From an uncultured Porphyromonas sp. (GTDB taxonomy: Bacteria; Bacteroidota; Bacteroidia; Bacteroidales; Porphyromonadaceae): a stretch of DNA of 64,000 bases. Below the pieces are notes generated by a model. It was not told where the DNA came from and ran no database searches. It saw only the letters and a program-made list of their open reading frames with translations. Below are positions 7,804 to 16,040 of this stretch, piece after piece (positions within the stretch are counted from its first letter, which is position 1; every line of letters starts with the position of its first letter). Where the stretch lies: contig UWSO01000001.1 in assembly GCA_900538385.1 (NCBI GenBank), forward strand, positions 57,846-121,845, read 5' to 3'. The position numbers and the translations under genes are program-made.

Positions 7804-8960
7804 CGTCCGCTGTACATCTGCTGGTAGTAGTGCTGGTAGTCTTCGTCGGTGATGCCCTTGACCCAGTCGAAGTGGTCGAGGTACCAGTCGATCGTGTAGC
7901 CGATGCCCTCAGCAAAGGGGATCGAGGGGAGCCACCCTAGCTCCTGATGAATGAAGGTGGGGTCGATGCCGTAGCGGGCGTCGTGGCCAAGGCGATCACG
8001 AACGAAGGTGATCAACTGCTCATTGATCAGCTCGGGTTGAACCTGAGAGCCTAAGATCTCAGAGATACGCTCGGCGCGTGCTGGCTCCTTGCTCAGACGA
8101 TCGTGCAGCTGGTCGATGATGATCCGGACTATCTCTAGATTGGTATGCTCGTTGTGCCCACCGATATTGTACGCTGTGCCAGCTTTCCCCTGGGTCACGA
8201 CCAGGTGTAGCGCACGACAATGGTCGGTGACGTAGAGCCAGTCACGTACGTTCTCACCCGTACCATAGATCGGTATCTCCTTGCCGAGGAGACATTGGCG
8301 GATGACGAGCGGGATGAGCTTCTCGGGGAATTGGTAGGGTCCGTAGTTGTTTGAACATCTGGTCCAGACGACTGGCGCATGGTGCGTGTGAACAGCCGCT
8401 TGGCAGAGGAGATCTGCCGAAGCTTTCGCCGCACTGTAGGGACTGCGTGGGTCGAGGGGGGTGCTCTCCACAAAGAAGCCCTCCTTGCCAAGTGAACCGT
8501 ACACCTCGTCCGTGGAGACCTGCAGCATCATGCGCCCCTCCTGCCATACGGGATAAGAGCCTCGTCCGCTGGTGGTAGACCAATGGTTGCGAATGGTGTC
8601 TAGCAGGGTCTGCACACCGAGGATATTGGTGCGTACGAAGATGGCGGGGTCCTCAATGCTCCGATCGACGTGGCTCTCGGCAGCAAGGTTGATCAGGTAG
8701 TGCGGCGCATAGCGGGTGAAGAGTTCGTCCATTGCCTCGGCATCGCAGATGTCTGCCTGGACGAAAACGACCCGCTCGTTGTCGATGAGCGGCTCGATGG
8801 AGCGGTAGTTGCCCGCATAGGTTAGTTTGTCGATCAGTACGATCCGCTCGTCAGGGGCAAGGGCTTCGCTCAGGTAGTAAGCGAGGTTGGTGCCGATGAA
8901 GCCAGCGGCTCCAGTCACGGCGTAGGTGTGTCGGTATGTAGTCATAGTCTGTTGCGTCAT
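7800..8960 (-). CDS. rfbB: dTDP-glucose 4,6-dehydratase
   Basis: RmlB/RfbB converts dTDP-glucose to dTDP-4-keto-6-deoxyglucose, the second step of dTDP-rhamnose synthesis. The 386-aa protein has the extended SDR signature. The NAD-binding motif VTGAAGFIG is at 15-23, SAESHVDRS follows, then STDEVYGSLG with the catalytic Thr/Asp/Glu, YSAAKAS with the catalytic Tyr and Lys, and NNYGPYQFPEKLIPL. It overlaps rfbC by 4 bp on one side and the FAH-like gene by 4 bp on the other, so all three are probably co-translated. rfbA and rfbD are not in the window. Confidence 0.96.
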   Translation of the reverse strand: MTQQTMTTYRHTYAVTGAAGFIGTNLAYYLSEALAPDERIVLIDKLTYAGNYRSIEPLIDNERVVFVQADICDAEAMDELFTRYAPHYLINLAAESHVDRSIEDPAIFVRTNILGVQTLLDTIRNHWSTTSGRGSYPVWQEGRMMLQVSTDEVYGSLGKEGFFVESTPLDPRSPYSAAKASADLLCQAAVHTHHAPVVWTRCSNNYGPYQFPEKLIPLVIRQCLLGKEIPIYGTGENVRDWLYVTDHCRALHLVVTQGKAGTAYNIGGHNEHTNLEIVRIIIDQLHDRLSKEPARAERISEILGSQVQPELINEQLITFVRDRLGHDARYGIDPTFIHQELGWLPSIPFAEGIGYTIDWYLDHFDWVKGITDEDYQHYYQQMYSGR

Positions 8961-9523
8961 GATAGAGATGCGGTGTAGTCGGCTAGGGAGATGCCCCGTA
9001 GGTCTTTGTCAGAGAGAATCAGCTCTTCGGGGGCGACGCCCCACGATTCCCAGGGTATCGCCAGCTGCGGGTCGTCATAGCGTATGCATAGCTCGCTCGC
9101 GGGGGCGTAGCCGTTGTCCACCTTATAGAGAAACTTTGCTTGCTCCGAGAGAACGAGGAAGCCGTGTGCAAAGTCTCTCGGGATGTAGAGCTGCCGATGG
9201 TTCTGCTCCGAGAGGTGATAGCTGCGCCACTGCCCGTAAGTGTCACTGTCTCGTCGTAGGTCAACGATCAGGTCAATGATCTCGCCCACTACGCAACGTA
9301 CCAGCTTCGCCTGGCTAGCTTCGCCCCGCTGTAGATGCAGACCACGCAAGACACCACGGACGGAGGACGATTCGTTTTCCTGCACCCATGGTCTAGGCGA
9401 GACTGTCGCTGCAAAGTCTGCCGTGCGGTAAGTCTCGGCAAAGTAGCCACGCGCATCGCCGTAGCAGTCTGGCTCAATGAGGTAGACGCTCGCTAGCTCT
9501 GGGTCCGCTTGGTAATGTATCAT
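8957..9523 (-). CDS. rfbC: dTDP-4-dehydrorhamnose 3,5-epimerase
   Basis: RmlC/RfbC epimerises the product of RfbB at C3 and C5. The 188-aa length is typical of this cupin enzyme. Motifs seen are DARGYFAETYR, QENESSSVRGVLRGLHLQ with the catalytic His, VDLRRDSDTYGQW, and IPRDFAHGFLVLSEQAKFLYKVDN. It lies 20 bp after porE, so rhamnose precursor genes appear to be transcribed with the PorE-type secretion gene. Confidence 0.96.
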   Translation of the reverse strand: MIHYQADPELASVYLIEPDCYGDARGYFAETYRTADFAATVSPRPWVQENESSSVRGVLRGLHLQRGEASQAKLVRCVVGEIIDLIVDLRRDSDTYGQWRSYHLSEQNHRQLYIPRDFAHGFLVLSEQAKFLYKVDNGYAPASELCIRYDDPQLAIPWESWGVAPEELILSDKDLRGISLADYTASLS

Positions 9524-9543
9524 TGCTTAGGTCACTCTATATA

Positions 9544-11541
9544 TTATTGTATGACGGTAAACTCGGTGCGGCGATTGAGCTGGTCGCAGACGACTTGCTG
9601 CTCTTCGGTCAGCGTGCCGACCCATTCGGCCGTTAACTCCTGCCCCTCGGGCAACCAATCGAAGCGCACCGCCATCCCTTTGGTCACCACGTAGGGACGC
9701 TCCTTGCCGTAGCCCCGTGCCTCTAGGCGATCGGCGGCAATGCCCTTGGCGATGAGGTAGTCGACGACACTCTGCGCACGACGTTGCGAGAGCTTCTGAT
9801 TATACGCCTGCGAACCCTTGCGGTCGGTGTTACTGCTCAGCTCGAGGCGTACGTCGGGGTTTTGCTCTAGGAGCGAGACGAGGTAGTCGAGACTCTTCTT
9901 GCCCTCGGGTCGTAGCGAAGCTCGGTCAAAGTCGTAGTAGATGTCGTGGATCTGCTCCGAGTGCAGGCGCGAAGCTAGGTAAAAGTCGACTAAGTAGTCG
10001 GTGCTCTCGGTGGCGCTGTCGGTCACGAGCGGCATGTATTGGTTGAGGTAGTCCGGGTGCGAGGCGTGTAGCACGTAGCGGTTGGACCCGGCGATCTCTA
10101 GGACGAAAGAACCGTCGTCACGTGTCGAGACAATGGGGGTGGCGAGTAAGCCTTGCTTATCGGCAATGCGTACCGTCGCTTGCGGGATGCCGTACCCCTC
10201 ACGATCCATCACGAAGCCATCGATGCGGATGATGGTGGCGGGCAAAGAGAAGCGGTAGAGGTGTGGCCGTCCACGCTGGTCGCCACGAGTCGAGGAGAGG
10301 TAACCCTCCTCCGCCAAGCCCGACTGCGGCTTCGGAGCAAAGGTGATGGCGTAGTCATCTGCGGGGGAGTTCATCGGAGCACCCAGATGCGTCACCTGCC
10401 ACCCGCCGAGCGAGTCCATCTGCGCCTTGTATAGGTCCAGTCCGCCCAGCCCCACACGTCCGTTGGAGGAGAAGTAAAGGGTGCTGTCGCCCACCATCGT
10501 GGGGAAGAGTTCGTCGCCAGGCGTATTGATCTCGTTGCCGAGGTTCTCCGGCTTGCCCCAGCCATGCTCGCTGAGGGCTATGCGGTAAAGGTCTTTGCCA
10601 CCCAGACCAGCCCCCTCGCTCACGAAGTAAAGGTATCGTCCCGAAGCGTCAATGGCGGGGTGTGCAGCCATGCGTAGCGAGTCCTCCCAGATGGGTACGC
10701 GCTCGCCTTTGCCCCAGCCCCCCTGGCTAGACTTGGAGGCCTTGTAGATCTGCACGGTACGATCGTAGGTGGAGCTTTGCTCAGCGTAGGAGTAGTAGAG
10801 CGTGTTGCCGTCTGACGAGATAGAGGGTGTACCCTCATCTTCGGGCGTATTGACACTGCCCGGCACGCTGTCGGGGCGGGACCACTTGCCCGAGGCGTCC
10901 TGCTTGATCATGTAGAGATTATTCGTCCCCAGCCCCGTCACCTCGCTCTCCTGTAGCATGTCACGGAGAGGCACCCGGCTACTGGTGAAGTAGAGTATCG
11001 TGCCATCGGGCGCATAGCAAGGGGCAAACTCCGCATAGGGCGAGATCAAGAGACGATCCGTCTCGACCGTGTATCCCGTGGGGTGGGCGAGGAGCGAATC
11101 GGCCTGACGCACGCTCTCTAGACCTATGCGTCCGAAGTAGTCGTGCGGGTAGTACTCTAGGAACTGCTCGTAAGCTTTGCCCGCCTCCCGCCAGCGCGCT
11201 AGCTGTTGTAGCTCCTGGGCAATGCGTAGGTGGAGGATCGAGTCGGGGTAGTCGCCAGAGAGCGCTAGGTTGTAGCAGTTGAGCGCACGGGGCGTGTTGC
11301 CCAGTCGTCGGTAATTCTCCGCCGCTTTGAAAGCTAAATAAGCCCGTCGCTCCGGCTTCTTGCGAGAGGTGCGGCGATAGAGCGTGTAGTAGCTATCGGC
11401 AGCGAGGGCGTAGCGGCCCATATGGTCGTACAGCTCCGCCTTGCTCAGCGTCACACTCTTACAGCCCATCAAGCTACAGAGCGCCATAGCGCACGGGAGT
11501 AGCACGAGCAACCAGCGAATATGTGACGACGAGACCTTCAT
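9544..11541 (-). CDS. porE: PorE-type OmpA/TPR/beta-propeller lipoprotein (type IX secretion)
   Basis: About 665 aa. The N-terminus is a lipoprotein signal peptide ending in the lipobox LMGC. It is followed by TPR-like helices (roughly 30-150), PD40/WD40-type propeller repeats (about 155-430: SPYAEFAPCYAPDGT, GTPSISSDGNTLYYS, DELFPTMVGDSTLYFSSNG) and a carboxypeptidase-regulatory-like domain (about 435-520). Last is an OmpA peptidoglycan-binding domain (about 535-645) with SSNTDRKGSQAYNQKLSQRR. This four-domain order is that of P. gingivalis PorE, which tethers the type IX secretion machinery to peptidoglycan. The start at 11541 gives a proper signal peptide and leaves 14 bp to queE; a longer frame to 11601 would overlap queE and bury the signal. 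Confidence 0.85.
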   Translation of the reverse strand: MKVSSSHIRWLLVLLPCAMALCSLMGCKSVTLSKAELYDHMGRYALAADSYYTLYRRTSRKKPERRAYLAFKAAENYRRLGNTPRALNCYNLALSGDYPDSILHLRIAQELQQLARWREAGKAYEQFLEYYPHDYFGRIGLESVRQADSLLAHPTGYTVETDRLLISPYAEFAPCYAPDGTILYFTSSRVPLRDMLQESEVTGLGTNNLYMIKQDASGKWSRPDSVPGSVNTPEDEGTPSISSDGNTLYYSYAEQSSTYDRTVQIYKASKSSQGGWGKGERVPIWEDSLRMAAHPAIDASGRYLYFVSEGAGLGGKDLYRIALSEHGWGKPENLGNEINTPGDELFPTMVGDSTLYFSSNGRVGLGGLDLYKAQMDSLGGWQVTHLGAPMNSPADDYAITFAPKPQSGLAEEGYLSSTRGDQRGRPHLYRFSLPATIIRIDGFVMDREGYGIPQATVRIADKQGLLATPIVSTRDDGSFVLEIAGSNRYVLHASHPDYLNQYMPLVTDSATESTDYLVDFYLASRLHSEQIHDIYYDFDRASLRPEGKKSLDYLVSLLEQNPDVRLELSSNTDRKGSQAYNQKLSQRRAQSVVDYLIAKGIAADRLEARGYGKERPYVVTKGMAVRFDWLPEGQELTAEWVGTLTEEQQVVCDQLNRRTEFTVIQ

Positions 11542-11555
11542 AGCAAACCGTTTAC

Positions 11556-12161
11556 TTAGCGAAACCCTAGCAACTTGTGTAGCTGTACGCTGAGCCGCCA
11601 CTCGGGGTGGGCTAGGACGAAGTCCATACAGCGTGACACAACGGCCGACATCTCTACGCCTGTCTCCTCTACGGGGCTGACGTAGTAACGACGTGCCTCG
11701 GCCAACTGCTCAATGGGTGGCGGTAGGGGAGCGCCCAACTGTAGGGGCCAGCGCACCTCATCGATGCCGTCAGGGTAGTTATCTACAAAACGCTCCCGCA
11801 GACCACTTATTGCTTCTGGCTTAGGCGAGCAGGTGACATAGTCCAGTCCCCGAGGCACGGGGCGGGTGCCATTTGTCTCGATCGACTGACGATAGCCATG
11901 CTCGTGAAAGAAAGCTATATGCTCCTCCCGCAGCGCTAAGGTCGGTTCGCCACCAGTCCAGAGGATGTCACGGCAGGGGTAGCCCTCCAGTTTGGCCAAG
12001 ATCTCCGAAGCGGTCGTGAGCTGATGCCTCGCAAAGTCTGTGTCGCAGTAGTCGCAAGAGAGATTGCACCCCGAGAGCCGCACGAAGAGCATCGCGCGTC
12101 CCATCTGTCCTCCCTCGCCCTGGAGGCTGTAGAAGATCTCGTTGACCGGTAGCGGCTGCAT
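11556..12161 (-). CDS. queE: 7-carboxy-7-deazaguanine synthase (radical SAM)
   Basis: QueE rearranges 6-carboxy-tetrahydropterin to 7-carboxy-7-deazaguanine for queuosine and related 7-deazapurines. From ATG 12161 the protein is about 201 aa and begins MQPLPVNEIFYSLQGEGGQM, the standard start of the family. The iron-sulfur Cys triad CX3CX2C is C32, C36 and C39, followed by TGGEPTL. A frame opening at 12212 exists but would run back into queD. The gene begins directly after the queD stop (12163), so the two are tightly coupled. Confidence 0.93.
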   Translation of the reverse strand: MQPLPVNEIFYSLQGEGGQMGRAMLFVRLSGCNLSCDYCDTDFARHQLTTASEILAKLEGYPCRDILWTGGEPTLALREEHIAFFHEHGYRQSIETNGTRPVPRGLDYVTCSPKPEAISGLRERFVDNYPDGIDEVRWPLQLGAPLPPPIEQLAEARRYYVSPVEETGVEMSAVVSRCMDFVLAHPEWRLSVQLHKLLGFR

Positions 12162-12162
12162 A

Positions 12163-12588
12163 TTACATAGGTAGTGAGTAGGTAGCACTGCATCGTGCCG
12201 TCTCCTCAACACGGCAACTGACGAGCGTCACGCCCGTGCCGACCAATTGTGCGGGAGCGATCGTCTCGACGAGGTAATGCGCCATCGCTTCGGCTGTCGG
12301 GTTAAAGGGCACCACGACCAGATCCTCAGGCACCAGCTCTCGTAGCGAAGGGAGTAGCGGGTCCTCATCGTAGATCATCATCTTGTGATCCCAATGCTCC
12401 TCCAGCCACATGCAGAGGAGCTCCTTGATCACGCCAAAATCGATCACCCGCCCCAGCTCATCGAGCTGTGCTGCGGAGCAGGTGAAGTGTATTCGGTAGT
12501 TGTGTCCGTGTAGGTGGCGACACTTCGACTCGTGTCCCACGACACGGTGCCCCATACTTATATCGTGATATCTTTCTACTGTCGTCAT
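12163..12588 (-). CDS. queD: 6-carboxy-5,6,7,8-tetrahydropterin synthase
   Basis: QueD makes 6-carboxy-tetrahydropterin from dihydroneopterin triphosphate, the step before QueE. The 141-aa protein shows the catalytic Cys and zinc His residues in GHESKCRHLHGHNY (C23, H27, H29), the upstream zinc His in MGHR, and LEEHWDHKMM and PTAEAMAHYL further on. It is the first gene of the eight-gene minus-strand run, with a promoter at 12601-12630 giving a very short leader. Confidence 0.95.
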   Translation of the reverse strand: MTTVERYHDISMGHRVVGHESKCRHLHGHNYRIHFTCSAAQLDELGRVIDFGVIKELLCMWLEEHWDHKMMIYDEDPLLPSLRELVPEDLVVVPFNPTAEAMAHYLVETIAPAQLVGTGVTLVSCRVEETARCSATYSLPM

Positions 12589-12600
12589 AGTTAAGTGTCA

Positions 12601-12630
12601 CAAAGGTAAGGAAAAAGAAGACTGTCGCAA
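12601..12630 (-). promoter_or_regulatory. Promoter of the queD-to-comEC run
   Basis: TACCTTTG (12601-12608) with TTGC 18 bp upstream (12627-12630), a strong Bacteroidetes promoter match. The next upstream sequence (12649-12687) is a copy of a repeat also found at the same distance from another -7 box at 13202. Confidence 0.7.
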
Positions 12631-12648
12631 AGATCCCTCACGCTACGC

Positions 12649-12687
12649 AGCTCCCGCAAGTCTCCCGCAAGAGGCTGACGGGTAGCG
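12649..12687. repeat. Paired upstream repeat, copy 1
   Basis: About 38 bp similar at roughly 85% identity to 13248-13285; the shared core includes GCAAGTCTC and CAAGAGGCTGACG. It begins 40 bp beyond the queD -7 box. Confidence 0.7.
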
Positions 12688-12735
12688 CTTTGACACAGCT
12701 CCCTTTATGCTAGCCCTTGGGACTGAACAGTAGAC

Positions 12736-13152
12736 TCAATATGACACCTCTACCCATAGCCAATAAAGCGACCCTAGCAAGATTGCAATCGTTAGGGTGA
12801 GGAAAATTGCTTGCTTCCCATTGAATGAGCAATCAGCGCTATGGCAACGTAAGAGCTCCAGAGCCCACCCTGTAAAAAGTCCAGGCAGGAAGGTCTTACT
12901 TATAAGTTTATATCCCAGAGGTGCCCCAACCTCGTATAGTGGCAGCGAAGACAAAGCCACTAAAGCAACAAGAGATAGCACAATCAATAAGACCCCATCA
13001 CAGATATCTGCGCACTTCAGTTTAGAGGTGGGCGAGTTCGATCGAGTCTTCCCCCTTTTGAAATCGCTCCAAGAGAGCCCGAACAAGCGTAAGGTGTTGA
13101 GTCCCCTCGCTAGTGTATAATATGGAAGTAACAAAAGGAAAAACAGTGCCAT
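12736..13152 (-). CDS. Small membrane protein, function unknown
   Basis: 138 aa with about four hydrophobic segments: ALFFLLLLPYYTLA near the N-terminus, LLIVLSLVALVALSSL, a weaker TFLPGLFTGWALELL, and AIFLTLTIAILLGSLYWLW near the C-terminus. A Lys/Arg/Ser-rich loop follows the first helix. I do not recognise a family. It stands between two copies of a 38-bp repeat (12649 and 13248), and its -7 box TACCTTTG is at 13202-13209. Codon use looks less GC-rich than the neighbours. It is a plausible but unproven gene. Confidence 0.55.
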   Translation of the reverse strand: MALFFLLLLPYYTLARGLNTLRLFGLSWSDFKRGKTRSNSPTSKLKCADICDGVLLIVLSLVALVALSSLPLYEVGAPLGYKLISKTFLPGLFTGWALELLRCHSADCSFNGKQAIFLTLTIAILLGSLYWLWVEVSY

Positions 13153-13201
13153 AACTTAGGGATAGACTTACTGACAGATATCGATCTCCTTCATTGCTCG
13201 G

Positions 13202-13209
13202 CAAAGGTA
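13202..13209 (-). promoter_or_regulatory. -7 box for the small membrane protein gene
   Basis: TACCTTTG on the minus strand, 50 bp before ATG 13152. No TTG is found at the standard spacing. The repeat copy at 13248-13285 lies 38 bp upstream of it, mirroring the arrangement before queD. Confidence 0.45.
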
Positions 13210-13247
13210 AAAAAAACAGACGTAAGAGGAGTTGTATCCATTTCCTT

Positions 13248-13285
13248 AGCTCCGCAAGTCTCACTCAAGAGGCTGACGAGTAGTG
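13248..13285. repeat. Paired upstream repeat, copy 2
   Basis: Partner of 12649-12687, same orientation. It directly precedes a half copy of the GTGCGTCC repeat family at about 13298. Confidence 0.7.
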
Positions 13286-13297
13286 ATATAGAGACTC

Positions 13298-13320
13298 CCC
13301 GTGCGTCCCTACAAGAGTCG
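13298..13320. repeat. Half copy of the GGACGCAC/GTGCGTCC hairpin family
   Basis: Contains CGTGCGTCCCTACAAGAGTC, almost identical to the right arms at 22584-22603 and 16136-16149, but the left arm is missing here. Confidence 0.65.
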
Positions 13321-13469
13321 TCTTGCGCAGCGTCCTTACAGCGGGTTACACGGGTCGGGCGAGCTACACTTATAAATAGATAGCTCGGAGGATTCGGCCC
13401 ATACTGATGGAACGAAAATCTCCCACACGCGTTGGAACGAAATGATCCCAAGAGAGGGTTTTCAAAATC

Positions 13470-13632
13470 CCCACGTAGGGATTTGCAAATCCCTACGTAG
13501 GAAAAGAACATTCCCCACGTGGGGGCGAAATAAAACTTCGGAAGAATGAAATGAAACTTCGGAAGAAAGAAATAAAAGTTCCGAAGAATTTTTCCGTTCC
13601 TCACTAGAGAATCAAAGATTTCCACGGAGGAA
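13470..13632. repeat. Phased inverted-repeat array 2
   Basis: Eight cores at about 13470, 13492, 13514, 13536, 13557, 13578, 13599 and 13621 (spacing 21-22 bp). Three CCACGTAGG/CCACGTGG-type palindromes are followed by CTTCGGAAG twice, GTTCCGAAG and TCCACGGAGGA. It lies between the small membrane protein gene and the GntR gene. A diverged hairpin of the GACGCAC family (GACGCACGACCAGTGCGTTC) follows at about 13652. Confidence 0.85.
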
Positions 13633-13803
13633 TTGTTTGACTTCCGCCATAGAGACGCACGACCAGTGCGTTCCGACATCGAACTGGTTGTGAGCTTGAC
13701 GGTGTCTGTGAAGTAGAAGAAGAGACTGCTGCACGGGGGCAACAGTCTCTTACAACTAACGCTATTTGGAAAAGTGATGATTGCGGATTAGTGCGGAGGC
13801 GCA

Positions 13804-14199
13804 CTAAGCGTCAGGGTCTCCCTGCTGCTTGACCCAGTCAGCGTGCCGTCTGACCACCTCTAGGATGTCCATGTTAAGCACTTTGAGCTGGGCAAAGAGC
13901 TCGGGGAGCTCCTCCTCGGTTAGCACGCGATAAGCCTCGTCTCGTAGGAGCATCTCGGCTGTTTCGGAGACATAGAGACCGAGCCCTTTCTTCGGATAGA
14001 TGAGTCCCTCGTTTTGCAGGTTCTCATAAGCTCTAAAGATCGTATTGGCATTAGTCTCCAGCTCGGCAGCTAGCTGGCGCACGCTCGGGATCTGCGTCCC
14101 GGGGGGGTACTCGCCCGAGAGGATCTTCTCCTTGATGCGCTGCTCTATCTGAGCGTAGATGACTACTTGCGGATTAAAACGTGGTGTGATCATGATCAT
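13804..14199 (-). CDS. GntR-family (YtrA-like) transcriptional regulator
   Basis: About 131 aa from ATG 14199 (ATG 14193 also possible). The N-terminal 80 residues are a GntR winged helix: PSVRQLAAELETNANTIFRAYENLQNEGLIYPKKGLGLYV. The C-terminal part is a short helical tail without a ligand domain, which is the YtrA layout. YtrA-type repressors usually control the adjacent ABC transporter. Here the gene follows the ATPase and permease genes by 13 bp, consistent with autoregulation of the operon (inference). Confidence 0.88.
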   Translation of the reverse strand: MIMITPRFNPQVVIYAQIEQRIKEKILSGEYPPGTQIPSVRQLAAELETNANTIFRAYENLQNEGLIYPKKGLGLYVSETAEMLLRDEAYRVLTEEELPELFAQLKVLNMDILEVVRRHADWVKQQGDPDA

Positions 14200-14212
14200 T
14201 AGGTTAGAAGGG

Positions 14213-15088
14213 TTACGCCGTGACCTGCTTGCGTCGTAGCGAGCGCAGGCCGAGCCAGACCATCGCAAAGGCGTAGAGGTAGAACGGTATCGTCAAGGCA
14301 AAGAGCGAGATGCTGAGCTCATCGCCATTTTCCAAGTAGAAGACAAGATAACGCTCAGTCTCATCAGGGCTTATAGTACCAATGTCTAGTAAATGCATCA
14401 GCATGCTAACGCCAAGCATCGATACGACGAAGATCCCAAAGCCGATGCCCATAAAGCGCAGAACTGCACGTAAGGGTTTGCGCGCCGAGATGATACAGAA
14501 GAGGTAAGTGGCGTAGCCCGCCAGCTGCATACCTATCATCAGGCTGACAGCCCACGCATATTGTAGCGACTCATTATCATAGCCTAGCGGATCTGTGAGT
14601 ATCTCTGGATAGAGGGCGAGCACCTGACTACCATCTATCAGGACCCATATAAGCATATAGATAGTCCAGGCGATTACCCCCAAGATAGGCGTGATGATGG
14701 GTAGTACCAGCGTCAGGAGGAGGAGCGAAACATACTTCTCCGTAGCTGAGGCGGGTATCTGTAGATAGAGTGGAGAGAGCGGAGCATTGACACGCTGGTT
14801 GTAGCTGATCATCACACCGAGAGAGACCGCCAGGAAGCTACAGTATTGGCAGGCAAAGTACACGCTGCGGGCGGAGAAGTCACTGCCTCCCATCCCAAAG
14901 AGTAAGGTAGTTAGCACCGAGATGACCACAGGCATAGAGGCTGCGAGGAAGCCACCGATCAGAATCTGTAGCCACTGTCTATGGTGAAAGGCGAAGTCCA
15001 GTCGCAGGAGCTGGCCGAGACGCTTGAAGCTAAAGGAGCTGCCGCTCGTCTTAGGCGCAGCGGTCGTAAGATTAGCAGATTGGTTCAT
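14213..15088 (-). CDS. ABC transporter permease-like membrane protein
   Basis: About 291 aa from ATG 15088, which overlaps the ATPase stop by 4 bp; a frame opening at 15253 would lie inside the ATPase gene. It has about six hydrophobic segments, starting with LQILIGGFLAASMPVVISVL and ending with LTIPFYLYAFAMVWLGL, then a basic tail (RSLRRKQV). This is the pattern of ABC-2-type permeases associated with YtrA/YtrB systems. The substrate is unknown. Confidence 0.75.
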   Translation of the reverse strand: MNQSANLTTAAPKTSGSSFSFKRLGQLLRLDFAFHHRQWLQILIGGFLAASMPVVISVLTTLLFGMGGSDFSARSVYFACQYCSFLAVSLGVMISYNQRVNAPLSPLYLQIPASATEKYVSLLLLTLVLPIITPILGVIAWTIYMLIWVLIDGSQVLALYPEILTDPLGYDNESLQYAWAVSLMIGMQLAGYATYLFCIISARKPLRAVLRFMGIGFGIFVVSMLGVSMLMHLLDIGTISPDETERYLVFYLENGDELSISLFALTIPFYLYAFAMVWLGLRSLRRKQVTA

Positions 15089-16002
15089 AGTGATAGAGGG
15101 GCTTGCGGGGTGAGTGTATCGTTTGCGGGTTGGGATAAGTGCTGTAGCACCGCTTGGGTGTTGTACATCAGAGCGTTGAAGAAGAGCTCCATCGAGAAGC
15201 CTCCCGCCTCGGCAGTCTCTGGCGTGCGGGGCGTCATTACGACCTCTCCCCATACGGAGGGCTCGCTATAGAGCGGGGCTACGTGAGGTGCCTCGGCAGC
15301 GGTGCCACAGTAGAAGGTGCTCTCGAGGCGAGCAATCGTCTCGTTGCAGATGATCTGGTTTTGGTGTAGCACGACCAGACGATCTATCATTTGCTCTAGG
15401 TCACGCACCTGGTGGGTGCTGATCAGTACGGTCTGCTCGTCAGAGATGTGCTGCACGAGGAGCTGGCGAAACTTGCTCTTCGACGGGATGTCCAGCCCAT
15501 TGGTCGGTTCGTCGAGGAGGAGCAACGGCACCCGCAGAGATAGCGCCAGCACGAGCGCTACCTTCTTCTTCTGTCCCATCGAGAGGCGGCGCAGGTTGTT
15601 GGTGGGTGGCACGTCAAGGTCCTTCAGCAGCTGACGAGCCAGTGTGGCATCATAGTTTGGGTAAAACTGTCCTGCGCCGTCGAGGTACTGAACGGCAGAG
15701 GTGGCGGGTAGCTGCACTTCCTCGGGAAGGTAGTAGAGCTCTCGTAGAAGTGGCACCGAGCGCTTTCTGCTGGAGTGCCCGAGTACGGTGAGCGAACCGC
15801 CCTTAGCTAGGAGCAGTCCTGAGAGCAGCTTGAGGAGGGTCGTCTTGCCCTCGCCGTTTTTGCCTAGGAGCCCTGTGATAGAGCCTGCGGGCAGGGTAAA
15901 GCTTACACCCCTAAAGAGCGGGTGCCGGCCATAAGAGAAGCATACCTCCTGAGCCTGCACGAGAGGCTCTGCGGTGAGGTGGGTATCTGAGTGCGAATAC
16001 AT
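15085..16002 (-). CDS. ABC transporter ATP-binding protein (YtrB-like)
   Basis: About 305 aa from ATG 16002. Walker A is GLLGKNGEGKTTLLKLLSG, the signature loop is LRRLSMGQKKKVALV, Walker B is LLLLDEPTNGLD and the H-loop is LISTHQVRD. After the nucleotide-binding domain (to about 220) comes an 80-residue C-terminal extension of the kind seen in exporter ATPases. It pairs with the overlapping permease gene, and the GntR gene closes the operon. ATG 16041 is an alternative start. The upstream region is occupied by a composite hairpin repeat (16041-16163). Confidence 0.92.
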   Translation of the reverse strand: MYSHSDTHLTAEPLVQAQEVCFSYGRHPLFRGVSFTLPAGSITGLLGKNGEGKTTLLKLLSGLLLAKGGSLTVLGHSSRKRSVPLLRELYYLPEEVQLPATSAVQYLDGAGQFYPNYDATLARQLLKDLDVPPTNNLRRLSMGQKKKVALVLALSLRVPLLLLDEPTNGLDIPSKSKFRQLLVQHISDEQTVLISTHQVRDLEQMIDRLVVLHQNQIICNETIARLESTFYCGTAAEAPHVAPLYSEPSVWGEVVMTPRTPETAEAGGFSMELFFNALMYNTQAVLQHLSQPANDTLTPQAPLSL

Positions 16003-16040
16003 AACTGTTGCGAAGTTTAGGGGTCTTACTAGATTCAACA

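Noticed and set aside
13191..13742. Minus-strand frame of 183 codons spanning array 2
   Set aside because: It runs through the palindrome array and the hairpin repeat, has low-complexity Ser/Phe composition and no family resemblance; it is open by chance.
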